Origin: Streptomyces ipomoeae 91-03
GTDB lineage: Bacteria > Actinomycetota > Actinomycetes > Streptomycetales > Streptomycetaceae
Reading direction: 5' to 3'
Length of the DNA stretch: 37,087 nucleotides
Assembly: GCF_000317595.1 (NCBI RefSeq)
Contig: NZ_AEJC01000632.1
Coordinates: 1-37,087 of the forward strand
A program made the translations under genes and the position numbers. The notes under the pieces were generated by a model, which ran no database searches, was not told the DNA's origin, and saw only the letters and a list, made by a program, of their open reading frames with translations. Shown here in pieces: positions 24,687-32,753 of this stretch (positions are counted from its first letter, which is position 1; every line of letters begins with the position of its first letter).

Positions 24687-25474
24687 TCTTCCAGGAAGGC
24701 GGCTCCGGTCGGCCGTACGAGTGCGAAGACCGTACGAGTGCGCAGGGTGAAGCCGATCGACTCGTACAGCCGGATCGCGTTCGCGTTCGTGGCCGCGGCA
24801 TGCAGGAAGGGGCGTTCGCCGCGCTCCTTGATGCCGGCGGCGACCGCGCGGACCAAACGGGTGGCCAGGCCCCGGCCACGGTGGTCGGGGTCGGTGCACA
24901 CGGCGCTGATCTCCGTCCAGCCGGGCGGGTGCAGCCTCCCCCAGCCTTCGGCCGGGGGGACCCCCATCTCGCTTCGCTCGCCGGCCAGGGCGATCAGCCG
25001 GCCGCGGTGGCGGATGCCGAGGTAGGTGCCCATCTCGACGGTGCGGGGCAGATAGGGGCCCGGCTCGGTGCGGGCGACCAGGTCCAGGATCTCGGGCACG
25101 TCGTCGGGACCGAGCCGTACGGCCTCGGGGTCGGGTTCGGCACGCAGGGAGGTGTCCACGAGCTGGACGCCATGTCCGGTGCGCACGACCTCCCAGCCCT
25201 CGGGCGCCTCGGCGACGCCCCGCACCGAGGCGGTGCCGCCGGGACCGACGAGCGCGGCGAGGTCGGCCCAGGCGCGCGGGTCGTCCTCGTCGGAGACGGC
25301 GTGGAAGGGGGCCATGTCCTGGTGGTAGCGGGCGGCGTGGCCGATTCGTTGGGCGATGGGGGTACCGCCCATGCCCTTAAGGCTATGGGGGAGGGCGTGG
25401 GGGCCGGTGAGCGCGGCCCAGGCGGGGTTGTCCAGGACGTGCGAGGAGCTGGCGTCGAGGGTGGTGACGGACAT
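24677..25474 (-). CDS. GNAT-family N-acetyltransferase
   Basis: This 265-aa protein has a C-terminal GNAT domain: WTEISAVCTDPDHRGRGLAT (beta4 and the acetyl-CoA loop, motif A), then PFLHAAATNANAIRLYESIG and FTLRTRTVFALV. The N-terminal half has the GNAT-like substrate-side domain (MAPFHAVSDEDDPRAWADLA, ASVRGVAEAPEGWEVV). It is predicted to N-acetylate an amino acid or amine. Last gene after a polar-amino-acid-type importer, it recalls the B. subtilis snaB/ytmI arrangement, where S-modified cysteines are acetylated before flavin-dependent C-S cleavage. Two short palindromic elements are inserted in frame (24936-24967 and 25356-25393). Confidence 0.8.
   Translation of the reverse strand: MSVTTLDASSSHVLDNPAWAALTGPHALPHSLKGMGGTPIAQRIGHAARYHQDMAPFHAVSDEDDPRAWADLAALVGPGGTASVRGVAEAPEGWEVVRTGHGVQLVDTSLRAEPDPEAVRLGPDDVPEILDLVARTEPGPYLPRTVEMGTYLGIRHRGRLIALAGERSEMGVPPAEGWGRLHPPGWTEISAVCTDPDHRGRGLATRLVRAVAAGIKERGERPFLHAAATNANAIRLYESIGFTLRTRTVFALVRPTGAAFLEETA
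24936..24967. repeat. Short palindromic element copy 1, inside the GNAT gene
   Basis: It runs from CTCCCCCA to GGGGGGACCCCCAT with a GC-rich centre. It shares its ends with copies at 25356-25393 and 30435-30475. In the protein it encodes an extra stretch around MGVPPAEGWG between the AGERS and WTEIS segments. Confidence 0.65.
25356..25393. repeat. Short palindromic element copy 2, inside the GNAT gene
   Basis: It runs ATGGGGGTACC to TGGGGGAG, in inverted orientation to copy 1. It encodes LPHSLKGMGGTPIA, nearly the same peptide as copy 3 (LPHSRIRSSGGTPIA). Confidence 0.65.
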
Positions 25475-25563
25475 GGCGTGGTGGTCTCCGGGGTGCGGCT
25501 CGGGGTGTCCGGCGCGCGGGGACTCCACCGCGGGGCGGCGGTGGACTCCCCGGCACACGATGG

Positions 25564-26592
25564 TCAGGAGTTGTCGAGCGGCAGTCCGGGCGGGTTGACC
25601 TCGGACTTGGCGACGGCCTCGTTGGAAAGGTCGTAGGCCTTGAGCCACTTGGCGTACTGACCGTTCTTGATCAGGTAATTGATGGCGTCGGCGAGCGGCT
25701 TGGCGAGGCCGCTGTCCTTCTTCGCGGTGGCCGCGATCAGGCCCTGCAGGCTCGCGCCGGCGCCCGAGTAGGTGCCGGCGGTGCGGGTGGCGTTGGGCGT
25801 GTTCGCGACCTGGCGGTTGTGGTAGGCGATGCCGGGGTTGGGGCCGAAGTACGCGTCGATCTTGCCGCTGGACAGGGCCAGGTAGACGCTGTTGCTGTCC
25901 TGGAAGTACTTGACGGTGAGCTTCTTGCCCTCCTTGGCCAGCTTGGCCTTCCACTCCAGGAGGATCTTCTCCTGGTTGGTGCCGGAACCGACGGACACGG
26001 TCTTGCCGGCGAGGTTCTTGTAGGTGCCGTCGAAGTTCCAGGTGCTCTTCTTCGGCACGGTGAAGGCGAGGTTGTCCTGCTGGTAGGAGGCGAACTCGTA
26101 CTTCTTCTTGCGCTCCTCGGTGTCGGTGACGTTGGAGAAGGCCACGTCGACCTTGCCGCTGTCGATGCCGACGAAGCGGTTCTCCCACGTGGAGTTCTTC
26201 ACCTCGGGCTTGAGGCCGAGGACCGCGGCGACCAGGCGGCCGAAGTCGGGCTCCGCACCGGTCAGGGTCTTCTGGTCGCTGCCCACGAAGGCCAGCGGCG
26301 GGAATCCGGCCGGCAGGGCGCCGATGCCGATCTCCAGCTTGCCGCTCTTCTTGACGGCGGCGGGCAGTTCGGCGCTGATGGACTTGACCTCGGAGACCTT
26401 GATGGTGGTCTGCTGTGCGGCGCCGTTGGAGACCTGGCCGATGACGACCTCGCCGGACTTGGCGGCGGTGTCGGGGGAGGTGGCCGCGTCGCTGTCGCCA
26501 CCGCAGGCGGCGAGCCCGGTGGCCAGGGAGGCGACGGCGGTCGCCGCGGTGATGCCGCGTATCAGGCTGCGTCGGGTGAGGTGGGTGGACAT
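25564..26592 (-). CDS. Polar-amino-acid-type solute-binding lipoprotein
   Basis: This 342-aa family 3 solute-binding protein has a twin-arginine motif (T-R7-R8-S-L-I) and hydrophobic stretch, then the lipobox LAAC with Cys30. The mature part has KLEIGIGALPAGFPPLAFVG, EPDFGRLVAAVLGLKPE, GIDSGKVDVAFSNVTDTEER and KIDAYFGPNPGIAYHNRQV. The DxxFSNVTxTEER-type motif is typical of this family. It binds an amino acid or derivative at the cell surface for the ATPase and permease upstream. Downstream GNAT and nearby NtaA-type monooxygenases suggest cystine or an S-alkylated cysteine as ligand; this is inference. Confidence 0.85.
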   Translation of the reverse strand: MSTHLTRRSLIRGITAATAVASLATGLAACGGDSDAATSPDTAAKSGEVVIGQVSNGAAQQTTIKVSEVKSISAELPAAVKKSGKLEIGIGALPAGFPPLAFVGSDQKTLTGAEPDFGRLVAAVLGLKPEVKNSTWENRFVGIDSGKVDVAFSNVTDTEERKKKYEFASYQQDNLAFTVPKKSTWNFDGTYKNLAGKTVSVGSGTNQEKILLEWKAKLAKEGKKLTVKYFQDSNSVYLALSSGKIDAYFGPNPGIAYHNRQVANTPNATRTAGTYSGAGASLQGLIAATAKKDSGLAKPLADAINYLIKNGQYAKWLKAYDLSNEAVAKSEVNPPGLPLDNS

Positions 26593-26654
26593 GGCCGTTC
26601 CTTGTCGCTGGAAGGTGATGAGGGTGGCGTAGGGGAGTCACGGGGTGCGGCGGG

Positions 26655-27452
26655 TCAGAGGACCTTGCTGAGGAAGTCCCTGGTCCGCTCGTGCCGGGGC
26701 TTGTCGAGGACCTCGGAGGGCGGGCCCTGCTCGATGATCTTGCCGCCGTCGATGAAGACGACCCGGTCGGCGCTCTCGCGGGCGAAGCCGATCTCGTGGG
26801 TGACGATGACGAGGGTGGTACCGCTGGTCGCCAGGTCCTTGATGACGGCGAGGACTTCGCCGACGAGTTCGGGGTCCAGGGCGGAGGTGGGTTCGTCGAA
26901 GAGGATGACGCCGGGGCACAGGGCGAGGGCGCGGGCGATGGCGACGCGCTGCTGCTGGCCGCCGGAGAGCTGGCTCGGGTAGGCGCCGGTCTTGTCGGCG
27001 AGGCCGACCCGGCCGAGCAACTCGCGGGCGAGCTCTTGGGCTTCGGGCTTGCCGAGCCGACCGGTGGCGACCGGGGCGGCGGCCACGTTGTCCAGGACGG
27101 TCAGGTGCGGGAAGAGGTTGAAGTTCTGGAAGACGAAGCCGATCCGGCCGCGCTGGGTGAGGATGGCCCGCTCGCTCAGCTCCTTCAGCCGATCGCCCTG
27201 CCTCTTCACGCCGATCGGCTCGCCGTTGATGCTGACGTAGCCGATCTCGGGCTTCTCCAGGTGGTTGATGACCCGCAGCAGGGTGGACTTGCCGGAGCCG
27301 GAGGGGCCGAGGATGACGGTGACCTCGCCGGGACGGACGGTCAGGTCGATGCCGTCCAGTACCCGGTGGGTGCCGTACCACTTGTGCACGTCGTGTACCT
27401 CGACGGCGGCGGCCTCGACGTCCGCCAGGGCTTCGAGCGTGGTGGCGGTCAT
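26655..27452 (-). CDS. Polar-amino-acid-type ABC transporter ATPase
   Basis: This 265-aa ATPase has Walker A GPSGSGKS (49-56), a Q-loop in FVFQNFNLFPHLTV, signature LSGGQQQR (from 162), Walker B VILFDEP (182-188) and switch His219. The sequence is closest to GlnQ/HisP-type subunits (FNLFPHLTVLDNV, ALDPELVGEVLAVIKDLA). It energises the importer with the permease (overlap of 4 nt at 27449-27452) and the lipoprotein 60 nt downstream. Confidence 0.9.
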   Translation of the reverse strand: MTATTLEALADVEAAAVEVHDVHKWYGTHRVLDGIDLTVRPGEVTVILGPSGSGKSTLLRVINHLEKPEIGYVSINGEPIGVKRQGDRLKELSERAILTQRGRIGFVFQNFNLFPHLTVLDNVAAAPVATGRLGKPEAQELARELLGRVGLADKTGAYPSQLSGGQQQRVAIARALALCPGVILFDEPTSALDPELVGEVLAVIKDLATSGTTLVIVTHEIGFARESADRVVFIDGGKIIEQGPPSEVLDKPRHERTRDFLSKVL

Positions 27453-28429
27453 ACGGCGGCCTCCCGGCGGATGCGGGCCCGCAGGTCGGTGAGACCGGTG
27501 CGGAGCTTCTGCAGCGGCGTCGGCGGCAGGCTGCGGGTGGCGCCGCGGGCGTAGTGCCGCTCGACGTAGAACTGGATGACGGAGACGACGCTGGTCAGGA
27601 CCAGGTACCAGACCGTGACGACCAGCAGCAGCGGCACGATGTCGCCGGGGTAGGTGGAGCCCATGGTCTGCGCGGAGCCGGACAGGTCGAGCAGAGAGAC
27701 GTAGAAGACCAGCGAGGTGCCCTTGATCAGGCCGATGAGCTGGTTGACGTAGTTCGGGACGATCGAGCGCAGCGCCTGCGGAAAGACGATCTTCCGGAAC
27801 TGGTAGCCCTTGGGCAGGCCGAGCGCCGCAGCCGCCTCGTGCTGGCCCTGGTCGACGGAGAGGATGCCGCCGCGGACCACCTCGGCCGCGTAGGCGGCCT
27901 CGTTGAGGCTGAGGCCGATCACGGCGACGACCATGTCGGTGGCGAGCCGGGACTCGTCGAAGGTGAAGAAGGCCGGGCCGAAGGGAATGCCGATGCTCAG
28001 AGTCTTGTACAGGGCACTGAAGTTGTAGAGGAAGATCAGCACCACGATGAGCGGGATGGAGCGCAGCGCCCAGACGTAGATCCAGCTGATCGCGCGCAGC
28101 ACCGGGCTCCTCGAAAGCCGGGCCAGCGCGAGCACGATGCCGCCGAGGAGTCCCAGCACCGCGCTGTAGGCGGTGACTTCGAGGGTGATCAGCAGGCCGT
28201 CGAGGATGGTGGGGCGCAGGAACCAGTAGCTCCAGCGGTCCCACTGGTAGAAGGGGTTGGAGACCAGCCCGTGCACGAACTGGGCGACCAGGACCAGGAC
28301 GACCGCGGTGGCGATCCAGCGTCCTGGCCGTCTCAGCGGCAGAACTCGCTGGGCGGTGAGGGCTTCCGACGATTCGTCGGCGGTCGGCACCTCGGGGAGG
28401 GTGACGGTGGCACCAGGGGGTTCACTCAT
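27449..28429 (-). CDS. Polar-amino-acid-type ABC transporter permease
   Basis: This 326-aa permease of the HisM/GlnP family has an N-terminal extension of about 60 residues, then TM helices. LLITLEVTAYSAVLGLLGGI, IYVWALRSIPLIVVLIFLYN, the EAA loop GQHEAAAALGLPKGYQFRKI and VFPQALRSIVPNYVNQLIGL are characteristic. A single permease suggests a homodimer. The ATG at 28429 is preferred over the Arg/Pro-rich open extension. It is the first gene of the unit behind leader L3 and a strong promoter. Confidence 0.88.
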   Translation of the reverse strand: MSEPPGATVTLPEVPTADESSEALTAQRVLPLRRPGRWIATAVVLVLVAQFVHGLVSNPFYQWDRWSYWFLRPTILDGLLITLEVTAYSAVLGLLGGIVLALARLSRSPVLRAISWIYVWALRSIPLIVVLIFLYNFSALYKTLSIGIPFGPAFFTFDESRLATDMVVAVIGLSLNEAAYAAEVVRGGILSVDQGQHEAAAALGLPKGYQFRKIVFPQALRSIVPNYVNQLIGLIKGTSLVFYVSLLDLSGSAQTMGSTYPGDIVPLLLVVTVWYLVLTSVVSVIQFYVERHYARGATRSLPPTPLQKLRTGLTDLRARIRREAAV

Positions 28430-28523
28430 GGTGGGCTCCGGCTGGGTGGGTACACCCCGGAAGCGCGGCGGCATGCGCGGGCGCACACAACGGCGAGGCA
28501 CCGGGGGTGGGGAGGAGAACGGC

Positions 28524-28541
28524 ACACCGCGCGGGCGGTGT
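28524..28541 (-). terminator. Hairpin between leader L3 and the permease gene
   Basis: ACACCGC-GCGG-GCGGTGT is a perfect 7-bp stem with a 4-nt loop, 33 nt after the L3 stop and about 95 nt before the permease ATG. It is placed as an attenuator element. Confidence 0.45.
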
Positions 28542-28573
28542 TCGTCAGGGAGTGCGGGGGCTGCGGGGAGGTG

Positions 28574-28723
28574 TCAGCCCCGACAGCGGGCACAGCCCGG
28601 TGCGGTACACAGTGCGCTGTTCACGCGGAGCAGATCGACGGCGCGATCCGCCACCAGCAGATTCCGGTACGACCGTACGCAGCCCTGGGAGCGGCGTGCG
28701 GCCGTCCTGGGAGCTGCGTACAT
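28574..28723 (-). CDS. Leader peptide L3 (cysteine attenuator type), 49 aa
   Basis: The C-terminal half reads VADRAVDLLRVNSALC followed by TAPGCARCRG, with the same A-V-D-L-x-R-V-x-S-A-L-C core as L1, L2 and L4 and three Cys codons in the last eleven. The ATG at 28723 gives the longest form; internal GTG or CTG starts nearer the core are equally possible. It lies between the promoter at 28875-28904 and the amino-acid importer operon. Confidence 0.65.
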   Translation of the reverse strand: MYAAPRTAARRSQGCVRSYRNLLVADRAVDLLRVNSALCTAPGCARCRG

Positions 28724-28874
28724 GGCGTCACCGTCACTGTTCCGGCCCTGTGGGCCTCGCGCTTACCGAGACGTCGTCGGTCCGGTCGTCACCTGGGGCA
28801 CCCCACCGCGGTGCGAGGGTTGCCGGTCAGCCAGCCAGGGCTTGTCACTGACACTCATGACCGTTCTGGAGCTC

Positions 28875-28904
28875 AGTTAAGACAATTGCCCGAACGAATG
28901 TCAA
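28875..28904 (-). promoter_or_regulatory. Strong sigma70-like promoter of the amino-acid importer unit
   Basis: TTGACA (28899-28904), an 18-nt spacer and TTAACT (28875-28880). This is the best consensus promoter in the window. It lies about 150 nt upstream of leader L3. It lacks the TCCGGG upstream box seen at the other three promoters. Confidence 0.65.
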
Positions 28905-29157
28905 CGCCAGTCCGCCAGGTGGAACGGCCAACGGGCCGCATGTACGGCCTCCGGGCCATGGCAGCGCGCGTGGTGACGGCGTTCCGATGCCGCCGAGCTC
29001 TCCCCGAAAGCGGGCACGGACGTACGCGCGGCGGAAGAGACGTCGGGCTGGGTCCTGTGGTCGAAGTGCCGTTGTCCGCCCGGAGGGTGGGCCCGGCGTG
29101 CGTGCCAGACCCCGCCGGGGAGGCGGGAATTGGACGACAGGACCCTGGGAGCAGGGC
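28905..29157. other. Intergenic stretch
   Basis: No gene seen. A small GC stem (CCCGCC/GGCGGG, near 29112-29128) lies downstream of the truncated ABC ATPase on the minus strand and may end that transcript. Confidence 0.35.
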
Positions 29158-29562
29158 TCACCCGTACACGCCGGACGGCACGGCGTTCCAGGGGACGCCG
29201 TCGGCGCGGAGCCTGCGGGCCTGAGGGCTGCGGTGGTCGTGGTCGAAGACGGGGAGGGTGCCGGCGGTGGGGCGGACGATGTCGCACACCGAGCCGGTCA
29301 GCGTGGTCTTCCCGGCGCCGTTCGGGCCGAGCAGCACGAAGAACGCGCCGTCGGGTGTCTCCGGTTCGAGCCCGGTCACCGCGGTGAAGCCGTCCTCGTA
29401 CGTCTTGCGCAGGCCCTCGACTCGCAGCGCGGGCGGACTCCCGCCGCTCCGGGAAGTGGATGCGGCGGGAGTCGCGAGCAGGTCAGCCATGGGAAGCGGG
29501 CCGGCCGTGGGAAGCGAGCCGGCCGTGGGAAGCGGATCAGGCCCGGAAAGCGGGTCAGTCAT
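29158..29562 (-). pseudogene. Truncated ABC-2-type transporter ATPase
   Basis: The 134-codon frame holds only the N-terminal part of an ABC ATPase: LRVEGLRKTYEDGFTAVTGL, Walker A LLGPNGAGKTT, then DIVRPTAGTLPVFDHDHRSP and RRLRADG before an abrupt end at NAVPSGVYG. Q-loop, signature and Walker B are absent, so no active ATPase can result. The ATG at 29562 overlaps the monooxygenase stop by 8 nt; an internal ATG near 29491 is an alternative start. The N-terminus contains 18-nt tandem repeats. The sequence type (drug or multidrug ABC-2 ATPase) differs from the sulfonate ATPase. Confidence 0.72.
29491..29535. repeat. 18-nt tandem repeats in the truncated ATPase gene
   Basis: GGGAAGCGGGCCGGCCGT is repeated almost perfectly at 29491-29508 and 29509-29526, with a decaying third unit to about 29540. 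In the protein this gives reiterated L-P-T-A-G units. Confidence 0.7.
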
Positions 29563-30916
29563 GGAACTGGTTCCTGGGAAGCGGAAGCCCGTAGTGCTCG
29601 CGCAGCGTCGTGCCCTCGTACTCCTCGCGGAACAGGCCCTTGCCGCGCAGGATCGGCAGCACGTGCTCGACGAAGGCCGCCAGGCCCGACGGCAGGGCGG
29701 GGGCCATGATGTTGAACCCGTCTGCCGCACCGCCCTCGAACCAGGCGATGATCGTGTCCGCCACCTGCTCGGGCGTGCCGACGAACTCGAAGTGGCCGCG
29801 TCCGCCCCCGAGCCGGGAGATGACCTGCCGGACCGTCAGCTGCTCGCGCACCGCGAGATCGATGATCAGGTCGGAACGGCTCTGCGAGCCCTCCAGCTTC
29901 GGCCGGGCGAGAATGAAGTCCGGCAGGGGCTCGTCGAGTTGGAAGACCGACGGCTCGGTCTCGAACACGGCGGCCAGCTGGCGCAGCCCGTACTCCGGGA
30001 CGCGCAGCTCGTCGAACTGCCGCGCGAGCGCCCGGGCCTCCTCCTCGGTCGACCCGATGTAGGGGACGATGCCCGGCAGGACGATGACGCCGCCCGGGTC
30101 GCGCCCGGCCGCTCTGGTCCGTGCCTTGATGTCGGCGTAGAAGGCGGCGGCACGCTCGTAGGTCGTGTGAGCGGTGAAGATCGCCTCGGCGTGGCGGGCC
30201 GCGAAGTCCTTGCCGTCCTCGGAGGAGCCGGCCTGGACGAGCAGCGGGTAGCCCTGCGGCGGGCGCTCGACGTTGAGCGGTCCGGCCACCTTGAAGTACC
30301 TGCCCTGGTGGTCGAGCCGGTGCAGGCGCGCGGGGTCGGCGTAACGTCCGGTGGTCCGGTCCGCGACGACGGCCTCGGACTCCCAGCTGTCCCACAGCGC
30401 CTTGGCGACCTTCAGGAACTCGTCGGCGCGGGCGATGGGGGTCCCCCCGCTCGAGCGAATTCGAGAGTGGGGGAGTTCGGCGTGGCCTGGGCGGTCGTCG
30501 AGGCCGAAGTTGGCCGCCTCGTCGGCCCCGGCCGAGGTGACGATGTTCCAGCCGGCGCGACCGCCGCTGACGTGGTCGACCGAGGCGAGCCGGCGGGCGA
30601 GGTTGTACGGCTCGTTGTACGTCGACGACACGGTGGCGATGAGGCCGATCCTGCTGGTCGCCTGGGACAGCGCGGTCAGCAGCGTCAGCGGCTCCAGCTG
30701 GCCCGGGGGCCGGAACTCGCCGGTGCCGATGAGGGCCGGGCCGTCCGCGAGGAACAGCGAGTCGAACTTGGCGCTCTCGGCCAGTCGGGCCAGCTCGATC
30801 CAGTGACGCAGGTCGAAGTCGGCCCGGGGATTGCTGTGCGGGAGCCGCCACGCCGCCTCGTGGTGACCCGCTTCCATGAGGAAGGCGTTGAGGTGGAGCC
30901 GCCGTCTCTCGCTCAT
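29555..30916 (-). CDS. NtaA/SnaA/DszA-family FMNH2-dependent monooxygenase
   Basis: This 453-aa LLM protein has LHLNAFLMEAGHHEAAWRLP, FDSLFLADGPALIGTGE, NEPYNLARRLASVDHVSGGR, AGWNIVTSAGADEAANFGLD, RPPQGYPLLVQAGSSEDGKD and EEYEGTTLREHYGLPLPRN. These are all hallmarks of the NtaA/DszA branch. Its ATG overlaps the ssuA stop by 4 nt, so it is produced with the sulfonate importer. It likely cleaves an imported organosulfur compound; substrate unproven. A palindromic element (30435-30475) is inserted in frame, adding about 13 residues just before the ARADEFLKVAKALWDSWE helix. Confidence 0.85.
   Translation of the reverse strand: MSERRRLHLNAFLMEAGHHEAAWRLPHSNPRADFDLRHWIELARLAESAKFDSLFLADGPALIGTGEFRPPGQLEPLTLLTALSQATSRIGLIATVSSTYNEPYNLARRLASVDHVSGGRAGWNIVTSAGADEAANFGLDDRPGHAELPHSRIRSSGGTPIARADEFLKVAKALWDSWESEAVVADRTTGRYADPARLHRLDHQGRYFKVAGPLNVERPPQGYPLLVQAGSSEDGKDFAARHAEAIFTAHTTYERAAAFYADIKARTRAAGRDPGGVIVLPGIVPYIGSTEEEARALARQFDELRVPEYGLRQLAAVFETEPSVFQLDEPLPDFILARPKLEGSQSRSDLIIDLAVREQLTVRQVISRLGGGRGHFEFVGTPEQVADTIIAWFEGGAADGFNIMAPALPSGLAAFVEHVLPILRGKGLFREEYEGTTLREHYGLPLPRNQFHD
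30435..30475. repeat. Short palindromic element copy 3, inside the NtaA/DszA-type gene
   Basis: It runs ATGGGGGTCC to TGGGGGAG with an inner CTCGAGCGAATTCGAG palindrome. Its ends are the same as the two copies in the GNAT gene. Confidence 0.65.
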
Positions 30917-31971
30917 GAGGTCACCTTCAGCTTGGAACTGTCGTAACCGGCCGGCAGGAGGTTGTCGGTGATCGACTTGACGTCGACCTTCTTGGTGATC
31001 TGGCCGGCCTCCAGGAAGGCGTCGGCGAGCTTCTGCTCCAGTTCGATGTCCGACTGCTCCACCGGAGTCACCCGGTTCGAGTAGGCGGCCAGGGACGCCT
31101 TGGCGTCGGCCAGCGGGATGCCCTGCTCCTTGGAGAGCGCCTGCGCGTACTGGTCGGGGTTCTTCACCGCCCAGGCGAACTCGCGCGACAGCCTCTTCAG
31201 GACGTCCGTGAGAGCCGCGCGCTTGGTCTTGTCCTTCAGCGACGTGTCACTGGCGACGTAGTAGCTGCTCGTCTGGTCGATCGGCGGCAGCCCCTTCACC
31301 AGGATCCGCGCGCCGTTCTTGACGGCGATCGCCGACTGTGGGTTCCAGATCGACCAGGCGTCCACCTTGCCGGTGTTGAACGCCGTGGCGCCGGCCGCCG
31401 GGTCGAGGAAGACCAGCTTCACGTCCTTGGGGGTGAGACCGACGCTCTTCAGCGCGTTCAGGGCCAGACCGTGGGCCGAACTGCCCTGCGGGACAGCGAT
31501 CTTCTTGCCCTTGAGGTCGGCGGCCGTCCTCAGCTTCGAGCCCTTCGGCACGATGATGTTCTCCACGGCCTGGTCGGGCGTGAGCGAGCGGTTGACGGCG
31601 ACGATCTTGAAGCCGTACTCCTTCGCGGCGCCGGTGATCGGCGGTACGTCGCCGACGCTGCCGAGGTCGATGTCGCCCGAGGCGGCGGCCTGCACGAGCG
31701 GCGGGCCGTAGGTGAACCGGGCGAACTTCACCTTGTAGGGCGCGTTGTCGAACACGCCGGTGATCTTCGCCAGCTCCTGGCTGCCGTCACCGCCGTTGTC
31801 GCCGATGGTGAAGGTGTACTTGCTCCACTCCGGGTGCTCGGCGTCGCTCGCGTCGGCGACGTTGCTCAGCGGCGCGGAGGTGTCGTCCGACGAGGATCCG
31901 CAGGCTGCGAGGGTGCCCGCCAGGGCGAGCGAGCCGACGGCGCCGATGAGTCTGGCTGTTCTCTTTCGCAT
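30913..31971 (-). CDS. ssuA: Sulfonate-type solute-binding lipoprotein
   Basis: This 352-aa protein has a lipoprotein signal (lipobox LAAC, Cys24) and the NMT1/SsuA-like binding fold: FARFTYGPPLVQAAASGDID, LGSVGDVPPITGAAKEYGFK, RTAADLKGKKIAVPQGSSAH and TGKVDAWSIWNPQSAIAVKN. It binds aliphatic sulfonates or a related compound for SsuB/SsuC. The order on the minus strand is tauD-like, ssuC, ssuB, ssuA, then the monooxygenase. Specificity for sulfonate versus sulfate ester cannot be decided from sequence. Confidence 0.85.
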   Translation of the reverse strand: MRKRTARLIGAVGSLALAGTLAACGSSSDDTSAPLSNVADASDAEHPEWSKYTFTIGDNGGDGSQELAKITGVFDNAPYKVKFARFTYGPPLVQAAASGDIDLGSVGDVPPITGAAKEYGFKIVAVNRSLTPDQAVENIIVPKGSKLRTAADLKGKKIAVPQGSSAHGLALNALKSVGLTPKDVKLVFLDPAAGATAFNTGKVDAWSIWNPQSAIAVKNGARILVKGLPPIDQTSSYYVASDTSLKDKTKRAALTDVLKRLSREFAWAVKNPDQYAQALSKEQGIPLADAKASLAAYSNRVTPVEQSDIELEQKLADAFLEAGQITKKVDVKSITDNLLPAGYDSSKLKVTS

Positions 31972-32021
31972 GGGTTGTCGTGCTTTCTGTGCTGGGCGAG
32001 GGTGTTCGGTGTTCGGTGAAG

Positions 32022-32753
32022 TCAGTGCTGACGCGCGAGGCCGAGGTCTTCCAGGAGCCGCGCGCGCAGTTCCTCGCGGGCGACGCTCGCCTCGCGGTCC
32101 GCGGCGGACAGGCGCACCTCGTGCGAGGCGCCGATGCGGCCGTTGCTCATGACGACGATGCGGTCCGCCAGGGCGATCGCCTCGTCGACGTCATGGGTGA
32201 CGAGCAGCATGGCGGCGTGGTGCCTGGTCCGCAGCGCGCGTACGAGGTCGTGCATGCGCAGCCGTGTGATGGCGTCGAGGGCGGCGAACGGCTCGTCGAG
32301 CAGGACGAGTTCGGGCTCCGAGACCAGTGCGCGGGCGAGCGACACCCGCTGGGCCTCGCCGCCGGAGAGCTCCTTGGGCCATGCCTTCTCGCGGCCCGCG
32401 AGCCCGACCTCGGCGAGCACGTCGCGGGCACGCTGCTCCGCGTCGGGTCCGTGCAGGCCGAGCGTGACGTTGCGCAGGACGCGCTGCCACGGCAGCAGCC
32501 GGTCGGCCTGGAAGACGATCGCACGCCGCGCCGGGACCTCCACGCGCCCGCCGTCGGGCCGGTCGAGTCCGGCGAGCAGACGCAGCAGGGTGCTCTTGCC
32601 GCAGCCGAAGGGGCCGAGCAGGATCACCAACTCCTCGTCGGCGATGGTGAGGTCGAGGTGGTCGAGCACCACCCGGTCACCGAACCGACGGACCACCTGC
32701 TCGACGACGACCCCGGTCTGCCGACGGGGTTCCGCCGCGACGGTGCTGCTCAT
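32022..32753 (-). CDS. ssuB: Sulfonate-type ABC transporter ATPase
   Basis: This 243-aa ATPase has Walker A GPFGCGKS (47-54), where Phe replaces the more usual Ser. Signature LSGGEAQR (from 129), Walker B VLLDEP (150-155) and THDVDEAIALADR follow. FQADRLLPWQRVLRNV is typical of SsuB/TauB-type ATPases. The ATG overlaps the ssuC stop by 4 nt, and 50 nt separate it from ssuA. It powers the SsuC permease. Confidence 0.88.
   Translation of the reverse strand: MSSTVAAEPRRQTGVVVEQVVRRFGDRVVLDHLDLTIADEELVILLGPFGCGKSTLLRLLAGLDRPDGGRVEVPARRAIVFQADRLLPWQRVLRNVTLGLHGPDAEQRARDVLAEVGLAGREKAWPKELSGGEAQRVSLARALVSEPELVLLDEPFAALDAITRLRMHDLVRALRTRHHAAMLLVTHDVDEAIALADRIVVMSNGRIGASHEVRLSAADREASVAREELRARLLEDLGLARQH

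Noticed and set aside
24677..26641. A 654-codon frame ending in the GNAT gene
   Set aside because: Its N-terminal two thirds is antiframe of the binding-protein gene with biased composition; the GNAT begins at 25474.
29491..29535. Tandem 18-nt repeats considered as a CRISPR or iteron array
   Set aside because: Units are contiguous without spacers, only two to three copies, and lie in a coding frame.
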